DNA of 64,000 nt from JBAOHV01 sp964450685. GTDB taxonomy: Bacteria > Actinomycetota > Acidimicrobiia > Acidimicrobiales > Microtrichaceae. The stretch's first letter is position 1, and each line of letters begins with the position of its first letter. The notes beneath the pieces are model-generated. The model ran no database searches and was not told the origin of the DNA. It worked only from the letters and a program-made list of their open reading frames with translations. Positions 1-8,728 of this stretch are shown here, one piece after another. Position numbers and translations under genes: made by a program. The DNA lies in assembly GCA_964450685.1 (NCBI GenBank), contig CAYVDN010000007.1:1-64000 (forward strand), written 5' to 3'.

Positions 1-1361
1 CCGCCCAACAGGGCGGCCACGACCGCGGCGGTCTCGCCCGGTCGGGGGTGCAGCGACGCCGCCGCGTAGCGCGACAGGCTGGTGCCGGTCGGGGTGACCT
101 GCACCAGGGTGACGCCGTCGTTGAGCACGGCGTGCTTGAGGCGCAGGACCAGGACCGGCAGCTCCTCCTTGGGATCGGGTCCCAGGTAGAGCACGGTGCC
201 GCCGGGGGCGCAGACGTCGTCGATGGTGGCGCCGGGCAGGTCGAACACCTCGGCGGGCAGGCCGTCGCCGAGCTGGGCGTCGACCTGGTCGGTGCCGATC
301 ACGCCCTTGGCGAGTCGGGCCCAGGCGTAGGCGGACTCGTTGGTCAGGTTGGAGCCGCCGAGCACCGCGACGCCGGCCGGGCCCCGCTTGTCGAGAGCGT
401 CGCGGATGGCGGCGGCCGCAGCGTCGAGGGCGACGTTCCAGCGGGCCGGAGCCAGAGTCGAGCCGGCGCCGGAACCGGAGCGCATCAGCGGTTCGGTCAG
501 GCGGTCCTCGGAGGCGACGGCCTCGAAGGAGAAGCGGCCCTTGTCGCACAGCCAGGACCAGTTGACCGGATCCGAGTCGACGCCGTTGAAGCGCAGCACC
601 TGGTCACGGCTCGAGTCGATGGTCATCCGACATCCGACCGAACAGGCGGTGCAGGTCGACTCAGTGGTCTCGAGGTCCCACGGGCGGGCCTTGAAACGGT
701 ACGGCTTGGCGGTCAGCGCGCCGACCGGGCAGATCTGCACCGTGTTGCCCGAGAAGTACGACGAGAACGGCTCACCGGGGAACGTGTTGACCTGGGTGTT
801 GGAACCGCGGTCGATGAAGTGGATCAACGGGTCGCCCGCGACCTCGTCCGCGAAGCGGGTGCAACGGTCACACAGGATGCAGCGCTCGCGGTCCAGGTAG
901 ACGGTCTCGGAGATCGGGATCGGCTTGACGTAGTGGCGCTTCTCCTCGACCCAACGCGACTCGCCGGGGCCGTACGCCATCGTCTGGTCCTGTAGCGGGC
1001 ACTCGCCGCCCTTGTCGCAGACGGGGCAGTCGAGCGGGTGGTTGGCGAGCAGGAACTCGAGGATGCCGTCCTGGGCCTTGGCGACCTTGTCGTTGGTGGT
1101 GTCGACCACCATGTTCGGCGTGACCGGCAGCATGCAGCTCGGCTGCAGCGCCGGGCCGCGGCCGGTGTCGACCTCGACGAGGCACATGCGGCACATACCG
1201 ACCGGCGACATGCGCGGGTGGTAGCAGAACCGCGGGATGTAGGCGCCGTTGCGTTCGCAGGCGTCGATGAGCAGTTCGCCGTCCTGGGCGACGATCTCGT
1301 TGCCGTCGACGGTGATCGTCACCGGTGTGGTGATCTCGATCGTGCGGGGTCGTTCAGACAT
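1..1361 (-). CDS. nuoG: NADH-quinone oxidoreductase subunit G (N-terminal part; runs off the window)
   Basis: This is the iron-sulfur and molybdopterin-like subunit of the complex I peripheral arm. The first ~453 residues are visible. An N-terminal [2Fe-2S] ferredoxin domain has the ligands FCYHPRMSPVGMCRMC near residue 40 and a further Cys downstream. It is followed by the HxxxCxxC..C cluster (NHPLDCPVCDKGGECPLQ) and a 4Fe-4S domain (CILCDRCTRF). A CTACSVGCR motif opens the molybdopterin oxidoreductase-like region. The reading frame is open to base 1, so the C-terminus lies outside the window. The ATG at 1361 overlaps the nuoF stop by 8 bases, which indicates translational coupling. It is the last visible gene of a nuoABCDEFG series; later nuo genes presumably continue leftwards. 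Confidence 0.95.
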   Translation of the reverse strand, partial: MSERPRTIEITTPVTITVDGNEIVAQDGELLIDACERNGAYIPRFCYHPRMSPVGMCRMCLVEVDTGRGPALQPSCMLPVTPNMVVDTTNDKVAKAQDGILEFLLANHPLDCPVCDKGGECPLQDQTMAYGPGESRWVEEKRHYVKPIPISETVYLDRERCILCDRCTRFADEVAGDPLIHFIDRGSNTQVNTFPGEPFSSYFSGNTVQICPVGALTAKPYRFKARPWDLETTESTCTACSVGCRMTIDSSRDQVLRFNGVDSDPVNWSWLCDKGRFSFEAVASEDRLTEPLMRSGSGAGSTLAPARWNVALDAAAAAIRDALDKRGPAGVAVLGGSNLTNESAYAWARLAKGVIGTDQVDAQLGDGLPAEVFDLPGATIDDVCAPGGTVLYLGPDPKEELPVLVLRLKHAVLNDGVTLVQVTPTGTSLSRYAAASLHPRPGETAAVVAALLG

Positions 1362-2787
1362 GGCTCGCCCCCTGCTCGCTGTGCGCTCCGACGGGCTCGG
1401 ACGCGACCGGGATCAGGTCACGCTTGACGATCTTGGCCTCGAACTCGTGGCGGAAACGACGGATCGCCGAGGTGATCGGCGCGACCGACGACGGGCCGAG
1501 CGGGCAGATCGTCGTCTGGCGCGGCGGGTACGGAATCGCGTCCAGGCCGTTGGCCGGGTCGGCAGCGACCGGGTACGGGCCGGGGCTGATGTTGTCGGCG
1601 ACGTCCAACAGCAGGTCAAGGTCGCTTGGGCGGCCGTGGCCGTCGAGGATGCGCTGGAGGATCTTCTCCTCCCAGGTGGTGCCCTCGCGACACGGTGTGC
1701 ACTTGCCGCACGACTCGCGGGCGAAGAAGCGCACGATCCGCAGGCATGCACGAACCGCGTCGGTCGTCTCGTCCATCACGACGATGGCACCGGAGCCGGC
1801 CATCGAACCCTCGCCTCCGATGACACGCCCTTCGAGTGGCACATCGACCTGCTCGGGGAAGAACCACGGGGCGGACGCGCCGCCGGGGATGAACATCTTC
1901 AGGCGGTGACCGTTGCGGATGCCCCGCCCGTACAGGTCGGACTCGAACAGCTCGCGGAAGGTGGTCGTGCCCTGGGGCACCTCGAACACACCCGGGTTGT
2001 TGACGTGCCCCGACAGCGCGACCAGGCGCGTGCCTGGCGACGAGTCGGTGCCGACCGCCCGGTACTCCTCGACCGAGTGGTTGAACAGCCACGGCAGGTT
2101 CGACAGCGTCTCGATGTTGTTGACGATCGTCGGCGCCATGTACACGCCCTTGGCGGCGGGGAAGTACGGCGGCTTGAGGCGCGGCATGCCACGGTTGCCC
2201 TCGAGCGACTCGATCAGCGCCGTCTCCTCGCCGACGATGTAGGCGCCCGCACCCCAGTGCAGGACGATGTCGACGCTGAAGTCCGTGCCGAGGATGTTGC
2301 GGCCGACCAGGTTGGCCTCGTACGCCTCGTTGAGCGCCGCGGCGATCCGTTCCTGGGCGTGGGCCATCTCGCCGCGCACGTACAGGAACACCTGAGCAGC
2401 GCCGATCGCGTAGGCGGCGATCAGGCAGCCCTCGATCAACTGATGAGGGTCGCGTTCCATCAGGACGCGGTCCTTGTAGGTGCCCGGCTCTGACTCGTCG
2501 CCGTTGACGACGATGTAGCGGGGCCACACACCGGGCGGACAGAACCCCCACTTGACCCCGGCGGGGAAGCCGGCGCCGCCGCGGCCGAGCACTGTCGCGT
2601 CGCGCACGACCGAGGTGACCGCGTCGGGTGTCATTTCGAGCGCGGCGCGGATCGCCTGGTAGCCCGGGTAGCTGCCGGAGCGTCGGTACGTGTCGATCGT
2701 GTGGGCGTCGTCGACCCCGAAACGGGACGAGACGATCGCGGGGACACCCGAAGCGGTCGGGTTTGCGGGGGTTGTCGTGCCGATCAT
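1354..2787 (-). CDS. nuoF: NADH-quinone oxidoreductase subunit F
   Basis: This is the NADH-binding flavoprotein of complex I. It oxidises NADH with FMN and passes electrons to the N3 [4Fe-4S] cluster. The 477-residue product has the glycine-rich nucleotide site GRGGAGFPAGVKWGF near residue 70 and VVNGDESEPGTYKDR near residue 95. The cluster ligands ESCGKCTPCREGT appear near residue 360, with a fourth Cys in TTICPLG near the C-terminus. Length and motif order are normal for the family. Its start overlaps the nuoE stop by 4 bases (ATGA) and its stop overlaps the nuoG start, consistent with one operon. Confidence 0.97.
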   Translation of the reverse strand: MIGTTTPANPTASGVPAIVSSRFGVDDAHTIDTYRRSGSYPGYQAIRAALEMTPDAVTSVVRDATVLGRGGAGFPAGVKWGFCPPGVWPRYIVVNGDESEPGTYKDRVLMERDPHQLIEGCLIAAYAIGAAQVFLYVRGEMAHAQERIAAALNEAYEANLVGRNILGTDFSVDIVLHWGAGAYIVGEETALIESLEGNRGMPRLKPPYFPAAKGVYMAPTIVNNIETLSNLPWLFNHSVEEYRAVGTDSSPGTRLVALSGHVNNPGVFEVPQGTTTFRELFESDLYGRGIRNGHRLKMFIPGGASAPWFFPEQVDVPLEGRVIGGEGSMAGSGAIVVMDETTDAVRACLRIVRFFARESCGKCTPCREGTTWEEKILQRILDGHGRPSDLDLLLDVADNISPGPYPVAADPANGLDAIPYPPRQTTICPLGPSSVAPITSAIRRFRHEFEAKIVKRDLIPVASEPVGAHSEQGASHV

Positions 2788-3434
2788 GACGCACTCCCCT
2801 GGTCGTCGCCGGCGGTGGCCTCGGCCATGCGGCGGTGCCGCTCGATCCAGGCCGGTTCGGTCTGCTGCTCGGGCGGGGTGATGTTGGCGATCCGTTCACC
2901 GGTCAGGTCCTGGCGGACCTTGGCGAGCGTGCCGTGGGGCGGCACGACGTCGTCGAGAGCTCCGCTGCGCAGTTCGGTGATCAGCTGGGTCAGGTCCTCG
3001 GGGGTGAGCCGGTGGAAGTAGCGGTAGTTGACCTGCACTGCGGGCGCCTCGGTGCAGGCGGCGATGCACTCGACGTCCTCGAGGGTGAACATGCCGTCCG
3101 CGGTTGTCGCGCCGGGGCGGATGCCGAGCTCGGACTCGGCGTGCTCGAGCAGCTCCTCACCGCCGAGCAGCTGGCACGAGATGTTGGTGCACACGTTCAG
3201 GCAGTACTTGCCGGTCTCATGGCGTTTGAACATCTCGTAGAAGCTGGCGGTGCCGAGCACCTCGGCCGAAGTGCAGCCGACCAGCTCCGCGATGTGGGCC
3301 ATCGCCTCGTCGGTCAGGTGGCCGTCCTGCTCCTGGGCCAGGTGGCAGAGCGGGATGGTCGCCGACTTGGGCCGCGGGTAGCGGGCGATGATCTGGCGTG
3401 CGAGCTCGACGTTGTCGGGGGTCAACCGAGCCAT
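2784..3434 (-). CDS. nuoE: NADH-quinone oxidoreductase subunit E
   Basis: This is the thioredoxin-like [2Fe-2S] subunit (cluster N1a) that forms the NADH-dehydrogenase module with NuoF and NuoG. The ATG at 3434 gives 216 residues. The four ligand cysteines are in CLNVCTNISC (first pair region, near residue 90) and in VECIAACTEAPAVQVN (near residue 130). The N-terminal helical domain begins MARLTPDNVELARQI. A much longer open frame exists upstream but is antisense-like within nuoD, and the family starts at this Met. The start shares one base with the nuoD stop (TGATG) and the stop overlaps nuoF. The C-terminal 50 residues are charged and extend somewhat beyond the conserved domain. Confidence 0.95.
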   Translation of the reverse strand: MARLTPDNVELARQIIARYPRPKSATIPLCHLAQEQDGHLTDEAMAHIAELVGCTSAEVLGTASFYEMFKRHETGKYCLNVCTNISCQLLGGEELLEHAESELGIRPGATTADGMFTLEDVECIAACTEAPAVQVNYRYFHRLTPEDLTQLITELRSGALDDVVPPHGTLAKVRQDLTGERIANITPPEQQTEPAWIERHRRMAEATAGDDQGSAS

Positions 3435-4729
3435 CAGCGATCGACCTCTCCCATGATCGGGTCGACCGACGAGATGATCGCCACGGTGTCGGCGAGGAAC
3501 GAGTCCTTCATCAGGTGCGGGAGGGTCTGGAGGTTCACGAAGCTGGGCCCACGGATGTGCATGCGATGCGGCTTGGACGAACCGTCCGAGACCATGTAGC
3601 AGCCCAACTCGCCGCGGGGGCTCTCGACCGCCACGTAGACCTCGCCCTCGGGGACCTTGAAGCCCTCGGTGAAGATCTTGAAGTGGTGGATGAGGGCCTC
3701 CATGGACTCGTCGATGCGAGCCCGTGGCGGAGGAGTCACCTTCTTGTCCTGGATCCGGTAGTCGCCGGCAGGCATCTTGTCCATGATCTGGCGCACGATG
3801 CGAATCGACTCGCGGATCTCGTTGAGGCGGATGGCGTAGCGGTCGAAGCAGTCGCCATAGGAGCCGACGATCACGTCGAAGTCGACCTGGTCGTAGGCCA
3901 GGTGCGGTTCGTCGCGGCGCAGGTCCCACGCGTAGCCGGTCGAACGAAGTATCGGCCCGGTCGCGCCTAGCGCCAGGGCCTCCTCGGCGGTGATCACGCC
4001 GACTCCCTGGAGTCGCTCACGCCAGATCGGCTGACCGGTCATGAGGACGTCGAACTCCTCGAGGCGGTCCGGCAGCGGCGCCAGGGTCGCGTCGAGCTCC
4101 TCCTGCCATCCGCCGGGCAGGTCGCAGGCGACCCCGCCGGGGCGGATGTAGTTGTGGTTCATCCGCAGACCGGTGACGATCTCGAAGAAGCGCAGCAGCT
4201 CCTCGCGTTCACGCCAGCCGTAGATCATCATTCCGACGGCGCCGATGTCCATGCCGTTGGTCGCCAGGAACAGCATGTGGGAGCTGATCCGGTTCAGCTC
4301 GACCATCAGCATGCGGATCCACACAGCACGTTCGGGGACCTCGACGCCGAGCAGCTTCTCGGTGGCGAGCGAGAAGACGAGCTCGTTGAACAGCGGGCTG
4401 GCGTAGTCCATGCGGGTCACGTTGGTGGGACCCTGCAGGTAGGTCAGCTCCTCGCCGGTCTTCTCCATGCCGGTGTGCAGGTAGCCGACGACCGGCTTGG
4501 AACGGGTGATCGTCTCACCGTCCATCTCGAGCACGAGTCGCAGCACGCCGTGGGTCGACGGGTGCTGGGGACCCATGTTCATGATCATGCGCTCGCCCAT
4601 GCCCTCGTCGGTGGGCGGCTGGTAGCCGGAGCGCTCCTCTGCCTCGGTCTCGGACATGCGCAGCACGACCTGATCGCCGGACAGGCGATCGAGGGCAGCG
4701 TCGAGAGCGGAGATGTCGGTCGTGGTCAT
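3434..4729 (-). CDS. nuoD: NADH-quinone oxidoreductase subunit D
   Basis: This is the 49-kDa quinone-site subunit of complex I, related to the large subunit of NiFe hydrogenases. The 431-residue product carries the quinone-chamber motif GPQHPSTHGVLRLVLEMDGE near residue 53. It also has the GYLHTGMEKTGE segment, a family-typical YIRPGG motif, and the C-terminal DPIMGEVDR ending found across the family. The N-terminal ~45 residues are an acidic extension before the conserved core. The gene lies 51 bases downstream of nuoC, the widest gap within the nuo genes here. Confidence 0.97.
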   Translation of the reverse strand: MTTTDISALDAALDRLSGDQVVLRMSETEAEERSGYQPPTDEGMGERMIMNMGPQHPSTHGVLRLVLEMDGETITRSKPVVGYLHTGMEKTGEELTYLQGPTNVTRMDYASPLFNELVFSLATEKLLGVEVPERAVWIRMLMVELNRISSHMLFLATNGMDIGAVGMMIYGWREREELLRFFEIVTGLRMNHNYIRPGGVACDLPGGWQEELDATLAPLPDRLEEFDVLMTGQPIWRERLQGVGVITAEEALALGATGPILRSTGYAWDLRRDEPHLAYDQVDFDVIVGSYGDCFDRYAIRLNEIRESIRIVRQIMDKMPAGDYRIQDKKVTPPPRARIDESMEALIHHFKIFTEGFKVPEGEVYVAVESPRGELGCYMVSDGSSKPHRMHIRGPSFVNLQTLPHLMKDSFLADTVAIISSVDPIMGEVDR

Positions 4730-4780
4730 GTTTGTCTCGTGTGGTCGGCCGGATCCCCAGGATCCGGGCCGGGAGCCCGA

Positions 4781-5353
4781 TCAGCGTGCCGAGCTGACTC
4801 CCTTGAACTGAACCGGGATGCGGCCCACGTCGTAGTCCTTGCGCAACGGGTGGCCGACCCACTCGTCGGGCATCAGGATGCGCGACATGTCGGGATGGCC
4901 GGCGAAGGTGATGCCGAACATGTCGTAGGCCTCACGTTCGGGGTTCTCGACCCCGGGGTGCATGCCGCAGAGGCTCGCGACGGTCGGCTCGGACTCGGGC
5001 ACCTGAACGCGGATGCGCAGCTGGTCGTGTTCGGCGTGGTTGCGCAGCACGACCGCCACCTCGAACCGCTCTGGGTCGGTGCCCGGTGGCAGCTCGCGGG
5101 TGCCGGCGTAACCCAGGTAGTCGACACCGCACAGGTCGACACAGGTCCAGTAGCCCTGCGAGCGGAGCTTCCCGACGAGCGCGGCGTAGTCCTCGCGGCT
5201 CGGGTGCAGCACAGCCTGACCACGCGACCAGGTGACCGGCGCGCCGTGCAGGAGCTCGGGCTCCGGCTGCGGTTCGGGTTCGGCCTCGGTGGTTTCGGGT
5301 TCGGCCTCGGTGGTTTCGGGTTCGGCCTCGGTGGTGTCGTCGGCGTCGGTCAT
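4781..5353 (-). CDS. nuoC: NADH-quinone oxidoreductase subunit C with repeat-bearing N-terminus
   Basis: This is the 30-kDa peripheral-arm subunit that bridges NuoB and NuoD. The conserved core includes REAYDMFGITFAGHPDMSRI and the diagnostic DEWVGHPLRKDYDVG near the C-terminus. The 190-residue product is normal in size. Its first ~35 residues are an acidic low-complexity leader containing three tandem copies of TTEAEPE, encoded by a 21-bp DNA repeat at about 5272-5335, then PQPEPE. This leader is not part of the family fold. The start overlaps the nuoB stop by 4 bases. Confidence 0.95.
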   Translation of the reverse strand: MTDADDTTEAEPETTEAEPETTEAEPEPQPEPELLHGAPVTWSRGQAVLHPSREDYAALVGKLRSQGYWTCVDLCGVDYLGYAGTRELPPGTDPERFEVAVVLRNHAEHDQLRIRVQVPESEPTVASLCGMHPGVENPEREAYDMFGITFAGHPDMSRILMPDEWVGHPLRKDYDVGRIPVQFKGVSSAR

Positions 5354-5940
5354 GGCCGCGCCCCGATGCTCACCGGAGCAGGCCCGCCGACGGTCGCCGT
5401 GTCGAGGTGCACACCTGCTCCGCCGCCGCTGTCAGCGCGGCGACGCATGATCTCACCCGACTCGATCAGCTCGTGCAGCGTGACGATCGCGTGCATCAGC
5501 GTCTCGGGGCCCGGCGGGCAACCCGGTGCGTAGACGTCGACCGGCACGACAGTGTCGACACCCTGCACGAGCGCGTAGTTGTTGAACATGCCACCCGAGG
5601 ATGCGCACACGCCCATGGAGATGACCCACTTGGGCTCCATCATCTGGTCGTAGATCTGACGCAGCACCGGGGCCATCTTCTGGGAGACACGCCCTGCGAC
5701 GATCATGATGTCAGCCTGGCGCGGTGACGCACGGAAGACCTCCATGCCGAAGCGGGCCAGGTCGTAGTGGGGACCGCCGGCGCCCATCATCTCGATGGCA
5801 CAGCAGGCCAGGCCGAACGTGGCGGGCCACGAGCTGTGCGAACGGCTCCAGCGGACCAGGTCCTCGACCTTGCCGGTCAGGAAGTTGTGCTCCAGGCCGG
5901 CGAGGCCGTCGTTGCCGAAGGTCGGCTCGAGCGACATCAC
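5350..5940 (-). CDS. nuoB: NADH-quinone oxidoreductase subunit B
   Basis: This subunit holds cluster N2, the terminal [4Fe-4S] cluster that reduces quinone. Ligand motifs are visible: the tandem cysteines in FGLACCAIEMM near residue 45, a Cys in SMGVCASSGGMF near residue 110, and VYAPGCPPGPE near residue 140. The 196-residue protein has a variable C-terminal tail of ~35 residues rich in Gly, Pro and Ala. The start overlaps the nuoA stop (ATGA), and the stop overlaps nuoC. Confidence 0.97.
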   Translation of the reverse strand: MMSLEPTFGNDGLAGLEHNFLTGKVEDLVRWSRSHSSWPATFGLACCAIEMMGAGGPHYDLARFGMEVFRASPRQADIMIVAGRVSQKMAPVLRQIYDQMMEPKWVISMGVCASSGGMFNNYALVQGVDTVVPVDVYAPGCPPGPETLMHAIVTLHELIESGEIMRRRADSGGGAGVHLDTATVGGPAPVSIGARP

Positions 5941-6440
5941 GCCACCTCACGTGCCGGCTCGCCGGCCGGCCGTGCCGGCTCGCCGGCGGTGGCGGGAGCC
6001 CGGCCGTCGGTCCCGACGCGGCGCACCGTGCTCGAGGTGGTCCGTCCCGCGTCGAGCATGACCTTGGAACGACGTAGGTGCCGGGCCGGACCCCAGTTCA
6101 GTGCGCCGTTGGAGATCAGGTACAGGAACGACTCGAACACCGCTGCCGAGAAGATCACGATCGCGGCGATGCCGAACCAGCCGAGCTCGGAGTACACCAT
6201 CGAGAACGGGTAGAAGAAGATGATCTCGATGTCGAACACGATGAAGATCATCGCGATCAGGTAGAAGCGCACGGGGAAGCGTTCCGGTGGGTCCGCCTGC
6301 TCGACGATGCCGCACTCGTAGGGCGACACCTTCGCCGCGTTCGGCTTGGGCGGGTTGAGCAGGCGCGACATCACCACGCTGATCGCGCCGAACACGGCGG
6401 TCAGGACCAGCAGGGCGAGGACCGGTAGGTACTGGCCCAC
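5937..6440 (-). CDS. nuoA: NADH-quinone oxidoreductase subunit A
   Basis: This is a small membrane subunit of complex I at the junction between the peripheral and membrane arms. Three transmembrane helices are evident: LPVLALLVLTAVFGAISVVM, FYLIAMIFIVFDIEIIFFYP and IAAIVIFSAAVFESFLYL. The conserved loop YECGIVEQ carries the quinone-site Cys. At 167 residues it is longer than typical NuoA (~120-140) because of a ~45-residue hydrophilic tail rich in Pro, Ala and Gly. It begins two bases after the stop of the preceding membrane-protein gene, so complex I and the cytochrome bc-type genes appear co-transcribed. Confidence 0.96.
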   Translation of the reverse strand: MGQYLPVLALLVLTAVFGAISVVMSRLLNPPKPNAAKVSPYECGIVEQADPPERFPVRFYLIAMIFIVFDIEIIFFYPFSMVYSELGWFGIAAIVIFSAAVFESFLYLISNGALNWGPARHLRRSKVMLDAGRTTSSTVRRVGTDGRAPATAGEPARPAGEPAREVA

Positions 6441-6442
6441 CG

Positions 6443-7435
6443 TCAGCCGGCCTCGATCGCCTTGGAGGGATCCCAGTCGGCCCGCATCTGCCAGGCGCGC
6501 TTGTCACGGTTGTGCAGCATCCAGCAGAAGACGGCGAACAGGATGCCGTTGAACAGTGCGAACAGGAACGGGATGAGGCGCTTGTTGCCCAGGTTGCGCT
6601 CGAAGATCACCGTCACCGTCGACGCTGACTCGTCGATCTCGGCCGGCGGCGGAGCCTCACCGGGAGCGACCTCGTGCACGACGTTCTTCTGCACAGTGAC
6701 CGCTGCGTACTGTGGCGGGTTCTTCGGCTGGAAGAAGGTGGCGATGCGGTTGAACGCCTGCTCGAAGAGGTTGTCCTCGCCAGCGATGTCCTCGGGCTCG
6801 GCTGCGGCCTTGCCACCGAAGAAGAACACGTCCTTGACGGTGTAGCTGGAAGTGCTGGTGTCCTGGCCGAACACGGCGTTCTCCGCGAGGGCGGCATCGG
6901 CCGAAGCGACCGCCTCACCGCGACGCGAGTCGGACTCGGGCAGGATCTTCCAGCCGTTCAGGTCCTCCTGGAGCTGCACCTTCAGCTCGGGGACCAGGGT
7001 CACGACCTCGGTCAGCGTCTCCGGCACGAACCCAACGCCCTCGGTCGCCTCGATCTGCTCGCGGACCTCGGGGTTGGCCTCCTCGTAGGCGGCGAGGAGC
7101 TCCTGGGCGGTTGGCAGCGTGCCGGTCTGGGGGTCGGAGTCGGGCAGGTCCGAGACGTGCGGGGTGACTGTCGCGACCGAGCGGTCGAAGTTGATCTCGG
7201 TGGCGGTCCAGCTGGGTGAACGGCCGACCATGCCGATGCCGTAGATCCACCAGAAGATGCCCATCGAGAACAGCCAGCCGGTGAGGCCGGCCATGGCGAG
7301 CAGAAACCCGAGCCGGGCACCGGTGTTGGTCGCCAGCAGCAGGTAGACGGAACCGATCAGCACGCCGACGCCGACCATGACGACGAGGACGCCGCGGATG
7401 GCGGGATCGAATGCGATTGCAGCGAGGAAGCTCAT
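6443..7435 (-). CDS. unknown membrane protein between cytochrome bc-type genes and nuoA
   Basis: I do not recognise a family. The 330-residue product has two N-terminal membrane helices (about residues 14-35 and 42-66). A large, mostly acidic extracytoplasmic domain of about 210 residues follows, then a C-terminal helix (LIPFLFALFNGILFAVFCW) and a short basic tail. No heme, cluster or catalytic motif is visible. It sits exactly between the cytochrome c gene (19-bp spacer) and nuoA (2-bp spacer). An accessory or bridging subunit of the respiratory complexes is therefore a reasonable inference, but nothing in the sequence proves it. Confidence 0.85.
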   Translation of the reverse strand: MSFLAAIAFDPAIRGVLVVMVGVGVLIGSVYLLLATNTGARLGFLLAMAGLTGWLFSMGIFWWIYGIGMVGRSPSWTATEINFDRSVATVTPHVSDLPDSDPQTGTLPTAQELLAAYEEANPEVREQIEATEGVGFVPETLTEVVTLVPELKVQLQEDLNGWKILPESDSRRGEAVASADAALAENAVFGQDTSTSSYTVKDVFFFGGKAAAEPEDIAGEDNLFEQAFNRIATFFQPKNPPQYAAVTVQKNVVHEVAPGEAPPPAEIDESASTVTVIFERNLGNKRLIPFLFALFNGILFAVFCWMLHNRDKRAWQMRADWDPSKAIEAG

Positions 7436-7454
7436 CTCTCGGATCTCCTGCCGG

Positions 7455-8660
7455 TCAGTTCGCGTTCACGCCGGCGAAGGTCGGCGAGTCGGAAGTTCCG
7501 GCGACGGGGCTCTTCACGGTGGAATCGTTCGACAGGTTGCGCTCGTAGGTGACGATCGCCCAGACCTGCTCGGGGTGCAGCATGCCGGTCTCACCCAGGT
7601 CCGGGACGCCCTTGTCGGCCTGGCCTGTGTTGGGGTTGACACCGAACGCCGGCATCTGCGGGTTGCCCTGTTTACGGGAGAAGTAGCCCGCACCCGGGGT
7701 CATGCCGTTCCAGACCAGGTCGAAGTGCTCCTGTTCGGTGGCCTGTTCCTCGATTCCGACGAGGCTGGGGCCGAACGAGCCCTTCTGGAGCCGCTCGAAG
7801 GGCTGCCATGCCTGCCCGTAGCTGGCACCGGCGACGTGGCAGCGTGCACAGGAGTACGACCCTGCGGCCAGCTCCTGGTTGCTGAAGAGGATCTCGCCGA
7901 GCTTGATCTCGTCCTCGGTGGAGAGACGGTTGGCCTCGACCGGAGCGATCTCGCCGCTGTTCGACTCGCGCACCGCGATCATGCGCTCGTAGAGCTCGGG
8001 GTCGATCGACTTGACGACATCGTCGACCTGGGTGGTCATCTCCTCGGTGGTCAGCTGGACCGACCAGAGGTAGTCGATGATGTTGTCGATCTGCTGGGTG
8101 GTCAGAGGGCCGCCGCCGGGCGCGCCCCACGATGCCATCGGGGTGCCAGGACGGCCGTAGTTGAGGATGTAGCGGACGCCTTCTTCGGAGTAGCGCCACA
8201 GGACGTTGTTGAGAGCCGGAGCGATCCAACTGACCTCTGACACGAACTGGCCGTTCTGGTCGTTGATGATGAACGTCGCCTGACCGCCGGTGCCGTCACC
8301 GCCGTGGCAGTTGATGCACTGGGCACCCTCCTCGTAGAGCGTGCGCCCGCGCTCGACGAAGGTGTGCTGGTAGGTCTCGACCGCGCCCTCTTGGCGGCCG
8401 GGTTCGGCGAGCCAGTACAGAGGCAGTGCCACACCGATGACCGCCAGCAGACCGGCGGCCGAGAACAGCGCCAGGTTCAGCTTGCGGCCCTCGAGCTCCT
8501 CGTCGTCGAGGTAGGGCTTGCGGTTCGGGGCGAGCTCGATCTCGGAACCGATCTCGGCACGTCCGGCGCGCAGGTTGGCGATGAGCCAGACGACGAATCC
8601 GACCGCCACGACGGCGAGGATCACGAAGCCGATGGCTCGTTGGGTCGTTGCGACGATCAT
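7455..8660 (-). CDS. membrane-anchored diheme cytochrome c of the quinol:cytochrome oxidoreductase (QcrC-like)
   Basis: This carries electrons from the Rieske protein towards the terminal oxidase. The 401-residue protein has two transmembrane helices (about residues 9-29 and 62-84). The exported part has two CXXCH heme-c sites, CINCH at 115-119 and CARCH at 271-275. Methionines in GTPMASWG and PQMPAFG are candidate sixth ligands. The two cytochrome c domains are separated by a ~100-residue linker. This resembles the diheme QcrC logic of actinobacterial bcc complexes, but the two N-terminal helices and the sequence differ from the classic QcrC. It is encoded directly after the Rieske gene (68 bp). 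Confidence 0.88.
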   Translation of the reverse strand: MIVATTQRAIGFVILAVVAVGFVVWLIANLRAGRAEIGSEIELAPNRKPYLDDEELEGRKLNLALFSAAGLLAVIGVALPLYWLAEPGRQEGAVETYQHTFVERGRTLYEEGAQCINCHGGDGTGGQATFIINDQNGQFVSEVSWIAPALNNVLWRYSEEGVRYILNYGRPGTPMASWGAPGGGPLTTQQIDNIIDYLWSVQLTTEEMTTQVDDVVKSIDPELYERMIAVRESNSGEIAPVEANRLSTEDEIKLGEILFSNQELAAGSYSCARCHVAGASYGQAWQPFERLQKGSFGPSLVGIEEQATEQEHFDLVWNGMTPGAGYFSRKQGNPQMPAFGVNPNTGQADKGVPDLGETGMLHPEQVWAIVTYERNLSNDSTVKSPVAGTSDSPTFAGVNAN

Positions 8661-8728
8661 CTGGGTGCTCGAATGTCTCCCTCAGGTGCCCGACTGGCGT
8701 CGGACACGTTCCAATCCGTCATGTTCGA

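Noticed and set aside
3435..3929. Upstream extension of the nuoE frame
   Set aside because: It overlaps nuoD in another frame. The NuoE family starts at the Met at 3434, which has a one-base stop/start overlap with nuoD.
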